Source: Thermoleophilaceae bacterium
GTDB taxonomy: Bacteria > Actinomycetota > Thermoleophilia > Solirubrobacterales > Thermoleophilaceae
Reading direction: 5' to 3'
Length of the DNA stretch: 64,000 nt
Assembly: GCA_030447905.1 (NCBI GenBank)
Contig: JAUJNZ010000006.1
Coordinates: 7,813-71,812, forward strand
In this document: positions 24,936 through 32,564 of the stretch, piece by piece
Position numbering within the stretch: position 1 is the first letter of the stretch
How the letters are laid out: each line of letters starts with the position of its first letter
The notes under the pieces: generated by a model
The model's input: only the letters and a program-made list of their open reading frames with translations
What the model was told of the DNA's origin: nothing
Database searches by the model: none
Position numbers and translations under genes: made by a program

Positions 24936-26006
24936 GTGACCGTCCCGCTCAGCGACCGAGCCGCCAACCATGGGTCCCTCCACCACGAGGTTGGGTCCTC
25001 GACGTGGAGCGCCGGCAACAGCCTCCCGGCGGACCGGTATGACCTCGAGCGGCTGCTCGAGCTCAAGCACGAGACGGTCTCGGTGGTGTTGCCGGCGCGC
25101 GAGGTCGGCGAGACCATCGGCCCTGTGCTCGACGCGCTCGTTCCGCTGCGAGCGGGCGGGCTTGTCGAGGAGATCCTCGTGGTCGACGCGGATTCACGCG
25201 ACTCCACGGTGCCGACGTCCGTGGAGAGGGGGGCGGCCGTGCTCCGGGAGTCCACGCTCCTACCCGAGTTCGGGGGCGCCTGCGGGAAGGGCGACGCCAT
25301 GTGGCGCGGGCTGGCGGCGACCTCCGGTGACATCGTCGTCTACCTCGACACCGACACGGGCGACTTCGACGCCCGCTTCCTGCTCGGTATGCTCGGCCCG
25401 CTGTTCGAGCGCTCCGAGTGCCAGTTCGTCAAGGGCACGTTCCGCCGGCCGTTCAAGGTCGACGATGTCGCCGTCCCCGACGGTGGGGGGCGGGTCACCG
25501 AGCTCGTGGCCCGGCCGTTGCTCAACCTGTTCGTGCCGGAGCTCGCGGTCTTCGGTCAGCCACTGGCAGGAGAGACCGCCGGCCGGCGCGCTCTGCTCGA
25601 AACCCTCGACTACCCCGTCGGGTACGGCGTCGAGATCGCGATGATGATCGACGTCGCCAAGCGGGTCGGCGTGGAGGCCATGGCCCAGGTCGACCTCGGG
25701 ACGCGCCAGAACCGCCATCAGCCGTTGCGTGACCTGAGCGTCATGGCGCTCGCCGTGCTCGGCGCGGCGTCGCGGAGGCTGCACGGCAGCGACTCGCTTC
25801 GAGACCTCGCCTCGGCGACGATCGCGCTGCCGGGGGAGGATGGTGCCGAGCGCCGCGAGGTCTCGCTCGCCGAGCGCCCGCCGCTTGCCACCGTCTCGAG
25901 CGAGGAGCGAAGAGCCGCCCGAAGCCAGGGCCTCGCGGCCCTCGCGGCGGCGGCGGAAGGCGCGACGGCCCCTGGCGAGAGTGCCTCGCCGTCCGAGTCC
26001 GGGTAG
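24936..26006 (+). CDS. gpgS: glucosyl-3-phosphoglycerate synthase
   Basis: A 356-aa GT-A enzyme (family GT81). Diagnostic segments are VSVVLPAREVGETIGPVLD, GKGDAMWRGL, the metal-binding DTDT (DXD-type), PVGYGVEIAMMIDV, and DLGTRQNRHQ near the C-terminal part of the catalytic domain. GpgS transfers glucose from UDP-glucose to 3-phosphoglycerate, the first step to glucosylglycerate and, in mycobacteria, methylglucose lipopolysaccharides. The last 90 residues are Ala/Glu-rich and longer than in mycobacterial GpgS. GTG at 24936 has no clear ribosome site. The transhydrogenase genes follow 15 bp later. No phosphatase partner (GpgP) is visible here. Confidence 0.9.
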   Translation: MTVPLSDRAANHGSLHHEVGSSTWSAGNSLPADRYDLERLLELKHETVSVVLPAREVGETIGPVLDALVPLRAGGLVEEILVVDADSRDSTVPTSVERGAAVLRESTLLPEFGGACGKGDAMWRGLAATSGDIVVYLDTDTGDFDARFLLGMLGPLFERSECQFVKGTFRRPFKVDDVAVPDGGGRVTELVARPLLNLFVPELAVFGQPLAGETAGRRALLETLDYPVGYGVEIAMMIDVAKRVGVEAMAQVDLGTRQNRHQPLRDLSVMALAVLGAASRRLHGSDSLRDLASATIALPGEDGAERREVSLAERPPLATVSSEERRAARSQGLAALAAAAEGATAPGESASPSESG

Positions 26007-26021
26007 AGTTCCGACGCCGAA

Positions 26022-27347
26022 ATGAAGGTTGGAATCCCCAAGGAGACGGCCGAAGGCGAGCGTCGAGTCGCGCTTGTCCCCGAGGGCATATCCAAGCTGC
26101 GCAAGCAGGGTCTCGAGGTGGTCGTCGAGGCGGGCGCGGGGCGCGATTTCAACCTTGACTCTGCATACGAGGAGGCAGGAGCGGAGGTCGTCTCGGACGC
26201 AGGAGAGGTATGGGACCAGGCCGATCTCGTAGCCAAGGTCCGGGCCCCCACCGAGGACGAGCTCGAGCGCGTGCACGACGGCCAGTTCGTGGTCTCCTTC
26301 CTGGCGCCCGTGCCGGATGCCGACCTCGTCAAGGAGCTCGGCGACCGGGGCGTGACGGCCGTCAGCGTGGACGCCATCCCTCGCATCACGCGCGCCCAAA
26401 GCATGGACGCTCTCTCGTCCCAGAGCTCGGTCGCAGGCTACAAGTGCATGCTCATGGGGGCCGACGCGCTCGGCAAGCTGGTGCCGATGATGACCACCGC
26501 GGCGGGCACCACGAAGGCGGCCACTGTGCTCGTCCTCGGGGCCGGCGTCGCCGGCCTCCAGGCCATCGCCATGGGGCAGCGCCTCGGGGCCGACGTATAC
26601 GCCTTCGACATCCGCCCCGAGGTCAAGGAGCAAATAGAGAGCCTCGGCGCGACGTTCGTGGAAGAGGAAGGGGAGCAGGATTCCGAGCCGGCTCAGCAGG
26701 AGCCCCAGGACGAAGGGCCACGCCCAGGCCTACCCGGGCTGTGGGACGAGCTCAAGCTCGCCTTCGGAATACAGGGCGGGCACGATTCGGGCTCGAACGG
26801 GGCCGGCGATGCGTCCGAAGACGAAGAGGACGAGGCAGACGACGAGGACAGCGGCGGCTACGCCCAGGAGCAGGAGGAGGACAAGCAGCGACGCGACCAG
26901 GAGCTGATAACGGCGCGGCTCGCGGAAACCGACATCGTGATCACCACTGCGCTCGTACCCGGCAAGCCGGCGCCGACCCTGCTCACCACGGAGATGGTCG
27001 AGCAGATGCCCGCAGGCTCGGTGGTCATCGACCTGGCCGCCGAGGCGGGCGGCAACTGCGAGCTCACCGAGCCCGGCGAGACCGTCGAGCACCAGCAGGT
27101 GCGAGTGATCGGCCCGCGCGACGTGCCGAGCGGCGTGCCCGTCCACGCCAGCCAGCTCTACTCGCGCAACGTCGTCAGCCTCATCTCCCACCTCGTCGCC
27201 GATGACGATGACGACAGCGGCGGCGGCGAGATCGAGCTCGACTTCGACGACGAGATCACCGACGGGGTGGTCCTCTGTCACGGCGGCGAGATCCGCCACG
27301 AGAGCGTCCGCGACGCTCTCAGCCAGGGCGACAAGGCGGAGACCTAG
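26022..27347 (+). CDS. pntAA: NAD(P)+ transhydrogenase subunit alpha part 1, with acidic insertion
   Basis: A 441-aa NAD(H)-binding subunit (domain I). Start GIPKETAEGERRVAL, the SAQSSVAGYK-like SSQSSVAGYKCML, the Rossmann motif VLVLGAGVAGLQAI (169-182), TTALVPGKPAP and DLAAEAGGNCE are all present, so the enzyme core is intact. Residues about 215-277, between ATFVEEEGEQ and GGYAQE, are an extra stretch of Glu/Asp/Gln and Gly with an internal amphipathic WDELKLAFGIQ; the E. coli protein has only about ten residues there. A second acidic patch (ADDDDDSGGGEIELDFDD) lies near 393-410. The subunit passes hydride between NADH and NADP+. The A2 and B subunits follow with gaps of 2 and 7 bp. Confidence 0.92.
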   Translation: MKVGIPKETAEGERRVALVPEGISKLRKQGLEVVVEAGAGRDFNLDSAYEEAGAEVVSDAGEVWDQADLVAKVRAPTEDELERVHDGQFVVSFLAPVPDADLVKELGDRGVTAVSVDAIPRITRAQSMDALSSQSSVAGYKCMLMGADALGKLVPMMTTAAGTTKAATVLVLGAGVAGLQAIAMGQRLGADVYAFDIRPEVKEQIESLGATFVEEEGEQDSEPAQQEPQDEGPRPGLPGLWDELKLAFGIQGGHDSGSNGAGDASEDEEDEADDEDSGGYAQEQEEDKQRRDQELITARLAETDIVITTALVPGKPAPTLLTTEMVEQMPAGSVVIDLAAEAGGNCELTEPGETVEHQQVRVIGPRDVPSGVPVHASQLYSRNVVSLISHLVADDDDDSGGGEIELDFDDEITDGVVLCHGGEIRHESVRDALSQGDKAET

Positions 27348-27349
27348 CG

Positions 27350-27643
27350 ATGGCGGCGGAGCTTCTGTCTCAGTTCGTCGTACTCGTTCTCGCCGTCGCG
27401 CTCGGCTTCGAGCTGATCTCGCGCGTCCCGAGCCTCCTGCACACGCCGCTCATGTCCGCCACCAACGCCATCCACGGCATCGTCGTCGTGGGCGCTCTCG
27501 TGGTCGTGCTCACCGCCCGCGAGACGCTGACCATGGTTCTAGGGCTCGTCGCGGTCTTCTTCGGGACCGTGAATGTGGTGGGGGGCTTCATAGTCACCAA
27601 CCGCATGCTCGAGATGTTCCGCGGCGGCGGCCGCGGCGGGTGA
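27350..27643 (+). CDS. pntAB: NAD(P)+ transhydrogenase subunit alpha part 2 (membrane)
   Basis: A 97-aa membrane subunit with three hydrophobic helices, beginning after a short N-terminus and including HTPLMSATNAIHGIVVVGAL and the NVVGGFIVTNRMLEMF end, both hallmarks of PntA domain II. It forms part of the proton channel together with PntB. It starts 2 bp after pntAA and ends 7 bp before pntB, so the three subunits are almost certainly cotranscribed and translationally coupled. The three-gene split is the form found in actinobacteria and Rhodospirillum. Confidence 0.95.
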   Translation: MAAELLSQFVVLVLAVALGFELISRVPSLLHTPLMSATNAIHGIVVVGALVVVLTARETLTMVLGLVAVFFGTVNVVGGFIVTNRMLEMFRGGGRGG

Positions 27644-27650
27644 TGCATCC

Positions 27651-29057
27651 GTGACCCTCGGAGCCGGCACGACGCTCGCCTACCTGGCCGCCGCTGTGTT
27701 GTTCATCTTCGGGATTCGCATCCTACGGTCGCCGATGACGGCGCGCGCCGGAAATCTGATCGCTGCAGTCGGCATGCTCGTGGCCGTTGTCGCCACCTTG
27801 CTCGAGTTCAAAGGCGACGCGTCTACGCTGCTGATGATTGCGGGCGTGGTGGTCGCGGGGTCGGCCCTGGGGGCATTGACGGCGGTCCGCGTGCCGATGA
27901 CCTCGATGCCCCAGTTCGTCGCGGCTTTCAACGGCGTGGGCGGCGGGGCCGCGGCGCTGATCTCCTTTTCCGAGCTCTACAAGCTCAGCCAGCTCCCACT
28001 TCCCGAGCAGAACTTCGTGATCCTGCTCGCGATCCTCTTCGGCATCCTGATCGGTGGGGTGAGCTTCGCCGGCAGCGCCGTCGCCTTCACGAAGCTCGAG
28101 GAGATCGCCTTCGAGGGGTCTGTCACCTTCCCGCTTCAGAAGGTCGTCAATGCCCTGATGTTCCTCGTGGCCGTCGCGGCGGCCGTCAACCTGCTGATCG
28201 GCGGTCCGATGCCGGTCGCCTCAGCGGCCGTGATGCTGGGGGTCTCCCTCCTACTCGGGGTGCTGCTCGTGATCCCCATCGGCGGTGCCGACATGCCGAT
28301 CGTGATCTCGCTGCTGAACGCCTTCACCGGTCTCGCCGCCGCCGCTTCGGGCTTCTCGCTCGGCAACACGGTCCTGATCATCGCCGGTGCACTCGTCGGC
28401 GCCTCGGGCAGCATCCTCACTTACCTGATGTCGGCCGCGCTCGGGCGGTCTCTGTCGAAGATCCTGTTCGGTGCGGTAGCGGCCGCGGGCCAGGAAGAGG
28501 CCGAGGCACACGACAAGCCGGTGACCTCGGGCGAGCCCGACGACATCGGCTCGATGCTCGCCAACGAGGCCGACTCTGTGATCTTCATCCCCGGCTACGG
28601 ACTCGCGGTCGCCCAGGCTCAGACCGCGATGGCCGACCTCATGCGGACGCTCGAGCAGCAGGGCAAGGAGGTCAAGTTCGCGATTCATCCGGTGGCCGGG
28701 CGCATGCCCGGACACATGAACGTGCTGCTCGCCGAGGCCAAGGTGCCGGCCGACAAGCTCGTAGACCTCGAGGACATCAACGACGAGTTCGACGAAACCG
28801 ACGCGGTCGTCATCGTCGGCGCCAACGACGTGGTCAACCCCACCGCCCGCGAGGACGGCAACAGCCCGATCGCCGGCATGCCGATCCTGAACGCCGACCA
28901 CGCGCGGCGGGTGGTGTTCGTCAAGCGCAGCCTGAGCCCCGGGTTCGCGGGCATCGACAACCCGCTCTTCTACGACCAAGAACGGACGATGATGCTGTTC
29001 TCGGACGCCAAGGAGGGTCTCGAGGGCGTGACCCAGGCGGTCAAGAACCAGGGCTAG
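27651..29057 (+). CDS. pntB: NAD(P)+ transhydrogenase subunit beta
   Basis: A 468-aa membrane protein: about nine helices (residues 1-270), then the NADP(H)-binding domain III with IFIPGYGLAVAQAQ, KFAIHPVAGRMPGHMNVLLAEA, VVIVGANDVVNPTA and FVKRSLSPGFAGIDNPLFY, all conserved in PntB. It drives proton-coupled reduction of NADP+ by NADH and supplies NADPH for biosynthesis and redox defence. GTG at 27651 lies 7 bp after pntAB. The gene is convergent with the DUF1152 gene (14 bp between stops). Confidence 0.96.
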   Translation: MTLGAGTTLAYLAAAVLFIFGIRILRSPMTARAGNLIAAVGMLVAVVATLLEFKGDASTLLMIAGVVVAGSALGALTAVRVPMTSMPQFVAAFNGVGGGAAALISFSELYKLSQLPLPEQNFVILLAILFGILIGGVSFAGSAVAFTKLEEIAFEGSVTFPLQKVVNALMFLVAVAAAVNLLIGGPMPVASAAVMLGVSLLLGVLLVIPIGGADMPIVISLLNAFTGLAAAASGFSLGNTVLIIAGALVGASGSILTYLMSAALGRSLSKILFGAVAAAGQEEAEAHDKPVTSGEPDDIGSMLANEADSVIFIPGYGLAVAQAQTAMADLMRTLEQQGKEVKFAIHPVAGRMPGHMNVLLAEAKVPADKLVDLEDINDEFDETDAVVIVGANDVVNPTAREDGNSPIAGMPILNADHARRVVFVKRSLSPGFAGIDNPLFYDQERTMMLFSDAKEGLEGVTQAVKNQG

Positions 29058-29071
29058 GCTCGGCGGCCGCG

Positions 29072-30019
29072 TCAGACCTCGAGCGCCGCTCGCTCGAGGT
29101 CGAGCTCGGTCCGCACGCCCAGCCCATCCAGGATGTCGTTGGCCTCCTCGAGGCTTCGGGCGCAGCGCACCGCCCGGGCCAGCCGCGCTGCGGTGTCGAG
29201 TGCGACCGCAACGTCGAAGAAGACGGTGAGGGCCCCGAGCGGTGAGATCTCGACCTCCCGCCGCCCACCGCGGATCGCCGTCGTCCCGACCTGCCCGCGA
29301 AAGGCGCGCAGGGGTTGGGCGCTCGCCTCGGTCGGCACCCGCTCGACGGCACGCTCGAGCAAGGCGGCCGCCGGACCGGTGAGCCAGCGCGCCCCCGCGA
29401 GCCCGTCTCCCGCGGCGACCTCGGCCACCCGCGCCAGGACCTCGTCGAGCTCGAGCTCGCCGTCGCAGGCGGGGCCGAAGACGGCGCCGAGCACCGACAC
29501 GCCCCGCGTCGCGAGCTGCGCTCCACCCGCCAGCACGACGGCGTCGCACAGGGGGCTGGCGAGCCCGGCCTCGTCGCCGCGGGCGAGCGCGTCGCCGCCC
29601 ACGTCGAGGAGCACGAGCAGGTCGGCGCCGAGGCGGGTGATCGCGTCGTCGAGCGCGTCGGCCACCGCCCGCGGGCCGCCCGAGGGGTCGACCAGGACGG
29701 TCTCCTCTCCAATCAGCTCGGCGACCCGCGCCTCGGCGAAGCGGGCGCCGCCCTCGCGCACGCGCGTGTCCGGGCCGGCGAGCAGGGCGTGCGGGCCGAG
29801 CGGCTCGACCGCACCGGCGATCTCCTCGACCTGGCGCGGACCGGGGTGAGCGTCGATCGGCATCCGCTCCCAGGTCATCCCGCCGACCACCGGTAGAGCC
29901 CCGTGGAGGCGCCGCAGCGGCTCGGCGAGCGCGAGCGCGCCGACGACATCCCCGCCGCCTCCGATCCCGACCAGGAGCGGGCGCCGCGCGGAGGTGAGCA
30001 GGGCGTCGGCATCGAGCAC
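29072..30019 (-). CDS. DUF1152 family protein
   Basis: A 315-aa cytosolic protein of the DUF1152 family. The N-terminal LLVGIGGGGDVVGALALAEPL resembles a nucleotide-binding loop, and DLLVLLDVGGDALARGDEAG and LASPLCDAVVLAGG are conserved blocks. The family is widespread in archaea and actinobacteria and has no established role. ATG at 30019 is the only sensible start. It stands alone: a strong hairpin separates it from the ABC operon upstream on the same strand, and it converges with pntB. Confidence 0.8.
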   Translation of the reverse strand: MLDADALLTSARRPLLVGIGGGGDVVGALALAEPLRRLHGALPVVGGMTWERMPIDAHPGPRQVEEIAGAVEPLGPHALLAGPDTRVREGGARFAEARVAELIGEETVLVDPSGGPRAVADALDDAITRLGADLLVLLDVGGDALARGDEAGLASPLCDAVVLAGGAQLATRGVSVLGAVFGPACDGELELDEVLARVAEVAAGDGLAGARWLTGPAAALLERAVERVPTEASAQPLRAFRGQVGTTAIRGGRREVEISPLGALTVFFDVAVALDTAARLARAVRCARSLEEANDILDGLGVRTELDLERAALEV

Positions 30020-30039
30020 GGCGCCATTGTGACGACCGC

Positions 30040-30070
30040 GGGGCGCCCGGCCGGCCCGGCCGGGCGCCCC
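30040..30070 (-). terminator. perfect 13-bp hairpin after the OpuC-type operon
   Basis: GGGGCGCCCGGCC (30040-30052) and its exact reverse complement (30058-30070) flank a 5-nt loop. It lies 18 bp past the stop of the binding-protein gene and 20 bp before the DUF1152 start. There is no T-run, as is common in GC-rich actinobacterial terminators. Confidence 0.65.
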
Positions 30071-30088
30071 CGGTGTTGACCTCGGTCC

Positions 30089-31078
30089 CTACCGGACGAA
30101 GCCCTCGGCCCGCAGGTACTGCCGGGCCACGTCCTCGGGCTGCTCCTTGTCGAGCACGACCCGCGAGTTCAGCTCGATCATCGCCGGCTCGGTGAGCGGC
30201 CGCTGCACCCGATCCACGACCTGCTGGGCCTCGGGTCCGAGCTTCCGCAGCGCCTCGTTGCGCATCAGCAGCGAGGCGTTGTAGGGCGGGAAGAACTTCT
30301 TGTCGTCCTCGAACGTCTGGTACTTCCCGGTCGAGAGCTGCGCGTCGGTCGTGAACAGGAAGCCGACGTCGGCCTCGCCCTGGTCGAGAACCTCGTAGGT
30401 CTGCTCGCTGGCCACGAAGTCCTCGAACCGGGTGCCGTAGGTGCGCTGAACGCCGACGTAGCAGTCGAGGCGCTGGCGGCACTCGGGGTAGCCCGTGATC
30501 TTCAGCTGCTTGGCCTTGGCCTTGAGGTCCGAGGTGTTGCGCACGCCGAGCCGCTTGGCGGTCTGCTTGGTCGCGCCGAGGCGGTAGGTGTTCTCGAACG
30601 GCGTTCGCGGCAGGGCGGCGATCTTGTCCTTGGCGAGCCGTTTCTTGGCCTGCTCGAGTGCCTGCTCCGGATTCTTGGGCGCGTCTTGGGCCTCGACCTT
30701 GTAGAGGGTCGTCAGGACGGTGCCCGTGTACTCGGGGTAGGCGTCGACGTCGCCGTTCTTGAGCGCCTTGAAGGCGACGACCTCGGAGCCCAGGTTCAGC
30801 TCCTTCTCGGCCTTATAGCCCGCGGCGGCGAGCGCCTGGGCGTAGATCTCGCCGAGCACGAGTTGCTCGGGGAAGTTCTTCGATCCGACCTTGACGGACT
30901 TCGACGCGTTCTGGGGGTTGCGCTGGATCGGCTGGTTCTTCGTGCCGCCGCCACCGGCCTGCTCGCCGCCACCGCCGCCTCCAGTTCCTCCCCCGCTTCC
31001 GCCGCAGGCGGCGACCGCGAGCGCGAGGAGGGCGGCCGCGAGGGCCGCGACGTGCTTGTTCTTCGTAGGACGTCTCAT
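30089..31078 (-). CDS. opuCC: glycine betaine/choline-type ABC transporter substrate-binding lipoprotein
   Basis: A 329-aa secreted lipoprotein. The signal peptide ends in LALAVAAC (lipobox VAAC, Cys26), followed by a Gly/Gln-rich linker. The binding domain starts KVGSKNFPEQLVLGEIYAQAL, the classic OpuAC/OsmX entry, then DVDAYPEYTGTVL and ADVGFLFTTDAQL. These proteins capture betaine, choline, carnitine or other compatible solutes. Two Cys (CRQRLDC) could form a disulphide. ATG at 31078 overlaps the stop of the second permease by 4 bp (ATGA). It is the last gene of a four-gene operon and is followed by the strong hairpin. Confidence 0.92.
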   Translation of the reverse strand: MRRPTKNKHVAALAAALLALAVAACGGSGGGTGGGGGGEQAGGGGTKNQPIQRNPQNASKSVKVGSKNFPEQLVLGEIYAQALAAAGYKAEKELNLGSEVVAFKALKNGDVDAYPEYTGTVLTTLYKVEAQDAPKNPEQALEQAKKRLAKDKIAALPRTPFENTYRLGATKQTAKRLGVRNTSDLKAKAKQLKITGYPECRQRLDCYVGVQRTYGTRFEDFVASEQTYEVLDQGEADVGFLFTTDAQLSTGKYQTFEDDKKFFPPYNASLLMRNEALRKLGPEAQQVVDRVQRPLTEPAMIELNSRVVLDKEQPEDVARQYLRAEGFVR

Positions 31079-31860
31079 GTTGGTTGAGCACTCCCTTGTC
31101 GTTGGAGGAACGGGATCCGGCGAAGGATGCCGGGCGCGTCGGAGCGCCCGGCCTTGAGTCCTCGGGGGGTGAGCCCCCGCTGGGCCACGGCGAGCAGGAC
31201 ATAGATCAGGATCGCCAGCGCGGCGACGAGGATCGAGGCCCCCAGGAGGCCCGGCTGGCCGTAGACGTTGACGCTGACGATCGGGGTGCCGAGGGTCTCG
31301 ACGCTCGCCAGGGGACCGAGGATCGCGGTGGCGACGACCGAGATCGCCGAGAGCTGGAGGCCCCCGAACACCGAGCGCACCGACATCGGCAGCTCGACCC
31401 GGCGCACGATCTGGGGCTCGCTCATGCCCATGCCCCGCGCGGCGTCGACGGCGTCGCGGTCGACCCCGCGCACGCCGACGTAGGTGTTGGTCAGCAGCGG
31501 AGGGATGGCGAGCAGGGTGAGCGCCACCAGCACGTTCAGAAAGCCGATCCCCACGAAGGCGATGAAGAAGGCGATCAGCGCGAGCGTCGGGACCGCGCGG
31601 CCGACGTTCGAGGCGCTGATGGCCAGGAACTCGCCCTTGCCGATGTGGCCGAGCCAGAGCCCGAGCGGGAGGGCGACCACACAGGCGATGGCGAGGGCAG
31701 CGAAGCTCAGCAGCAGGTGGTTGGCGGTCAGAGTGAGCATCTCGTCGACCCCGCCGACCTGGACCCCGCCGGTCACCGACTCGCGCGGCGCGACCAGGAA
31801 CTGGATCGCCTCCACGAAGGCGTTGGCGGCGAACGGTCCGCCTGTGGCCAGGTCGGTCAC
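31075..31860 (-). CDS. opuCD: OpuC-type ABC transporter permease 2
   Basis: A 261-aa inner-membrane permease with about six helices and the BPD_transp_1 (OpuCB/YehW) signature: a conserved EAA-type loop GVDRDAVDAARGMGMSEPQIVRRVELP that contacts the ATPase. An extra stretch of about 45 residues precedes the first core helix. GTG at 31860 overlaps the first permease by 4 bp (GTGA) and its stop overlaps the binding-protein start by 4 bp. The two permeases should form the heterodimeric channel of the compatible-solute importer. Confidence 0.92.
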   Translation of the reverse strand: MTDLATGGPFAANAFVEAIQFLVAPRESVTGGVQVGGVDEMLTLTANHLLLSFAALAIACVVALPLGLWLGHIGKGEFLAISASNVGRAVPTLALIAFFIAFVGIGFLNVLVALTLLAIPPLLTNTYVGVRGVDRDAVDAARGMGMSEPQIVRRVELPMSVRSVFGGLQLSAISVVATAILGPLASVETLGTPIVSVNVYGQPGLLGASILVAALAILIYVLLAVAQRGLTPRGLKAGRSDAPGILRRIPFLQRQGSAQPT

Positions 31861-32564
31861 GCCGCCGTCGCGCGCCGCCACGGCGTCGCAAGCCGCTGGC
31901 CACCGAGGACCATCAGGTCGAAGGCGGCGGCGAGCAGGATGGCCAGGCCGCCGGCGACCACGACGTTCGAGCGAAAGGTGATGTCGGTGTAGATCTGCGC
32001 GCCCAGGCCGCCGGCTCCCGCGAAGAAGGCGAGCGTGGCCAGGTTGACCGTCGTCACGGTGGCGATCCGAACGCCGGCGAGGATCTCGGGCACGGCGAGC
32101 GGCAGCTCGACGCGCCACAGCACCTGCCGGTCGGTCAGCCCCATGCCGCGAGCGGCGTCCTTGGTCTCCTCGGCGACGTTGCTCAAGCCGTTGACGATGT
32201 TGCGAAACAGGAACACCTGGGTGTAGGCGACGAGCGCGATGATCGCGGTCAGCACGCCGAGCCCGGTCAACGGGACTAGCAGCAGGAAGGCGGCCACGCT
32301 CGGGATCGTGAACAAGACGCTCGTGAGCGCCCCGACGGGCGCGCTGACCCACTCGCGGCGGTGGGCGAGCAGGGCGAGGGCAAAGGCGATGGCAAAGCCG
32401 ATCCCCACGGACGCCACGGTGAGGACGACGTGCTCGAGAAGTGGGCTTACGTACCGATCCAGGTTGTCGGCGATCCAATCGGGGCAGAAGCCGTCCTCGG
32501 ACTCGCAGGTCCCTCCGCGGCGGCTGCGGATCTCGAGCTGGGCGAGCGGAAGGAGGGCGCTCAC
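31857..32564 (-). CDS. opuCB: OpuC-type ABC transporter permease 1
   Basis: A 235-aa permease with about six helices and the EAA loop ETKDAARGMGLTDRQVLWRVELPLA. The N-terminus carries a short hydrophilic stretch with two Cys (GTCESEDGFC) before the first helix. GTG at 32564 overlaps the stop of the ATPase gene by 4 bp, and its own stop overlaps permease 2 by 4 bp. All three junctions of this operon use the same xTGA overlap, implying tightly coupled translation. Confidence 0.92.
   Translation of the reverse strand: MSALLPLAQLEIRSRRGGTCESEDGFCPDWIADNLDRYVSPLLEHVVLTVASVGIGFAIAFALALLAHRREWVSAPVGALTSVLFTIPSVAAFLLLVPLTGLGVLTAIIALVAYTQVFLFRNIVNGLSNVAEETKDAARGMGLTDRQVLWRVELPLAVPEILAGVRIATVTTVNLATLAFFAGAGGLGAQIYTDITFRSNVVVAGGLAILLAAAFDLMVLGGQRLATPWRRATAA

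Noticed and set aside
30040-30070. The perfect hairpin as a mobile-element or attachment end
   Set aside because: There are no flanking duplications, no transposase or integrase, and its position directly after an operon fits a terminator.
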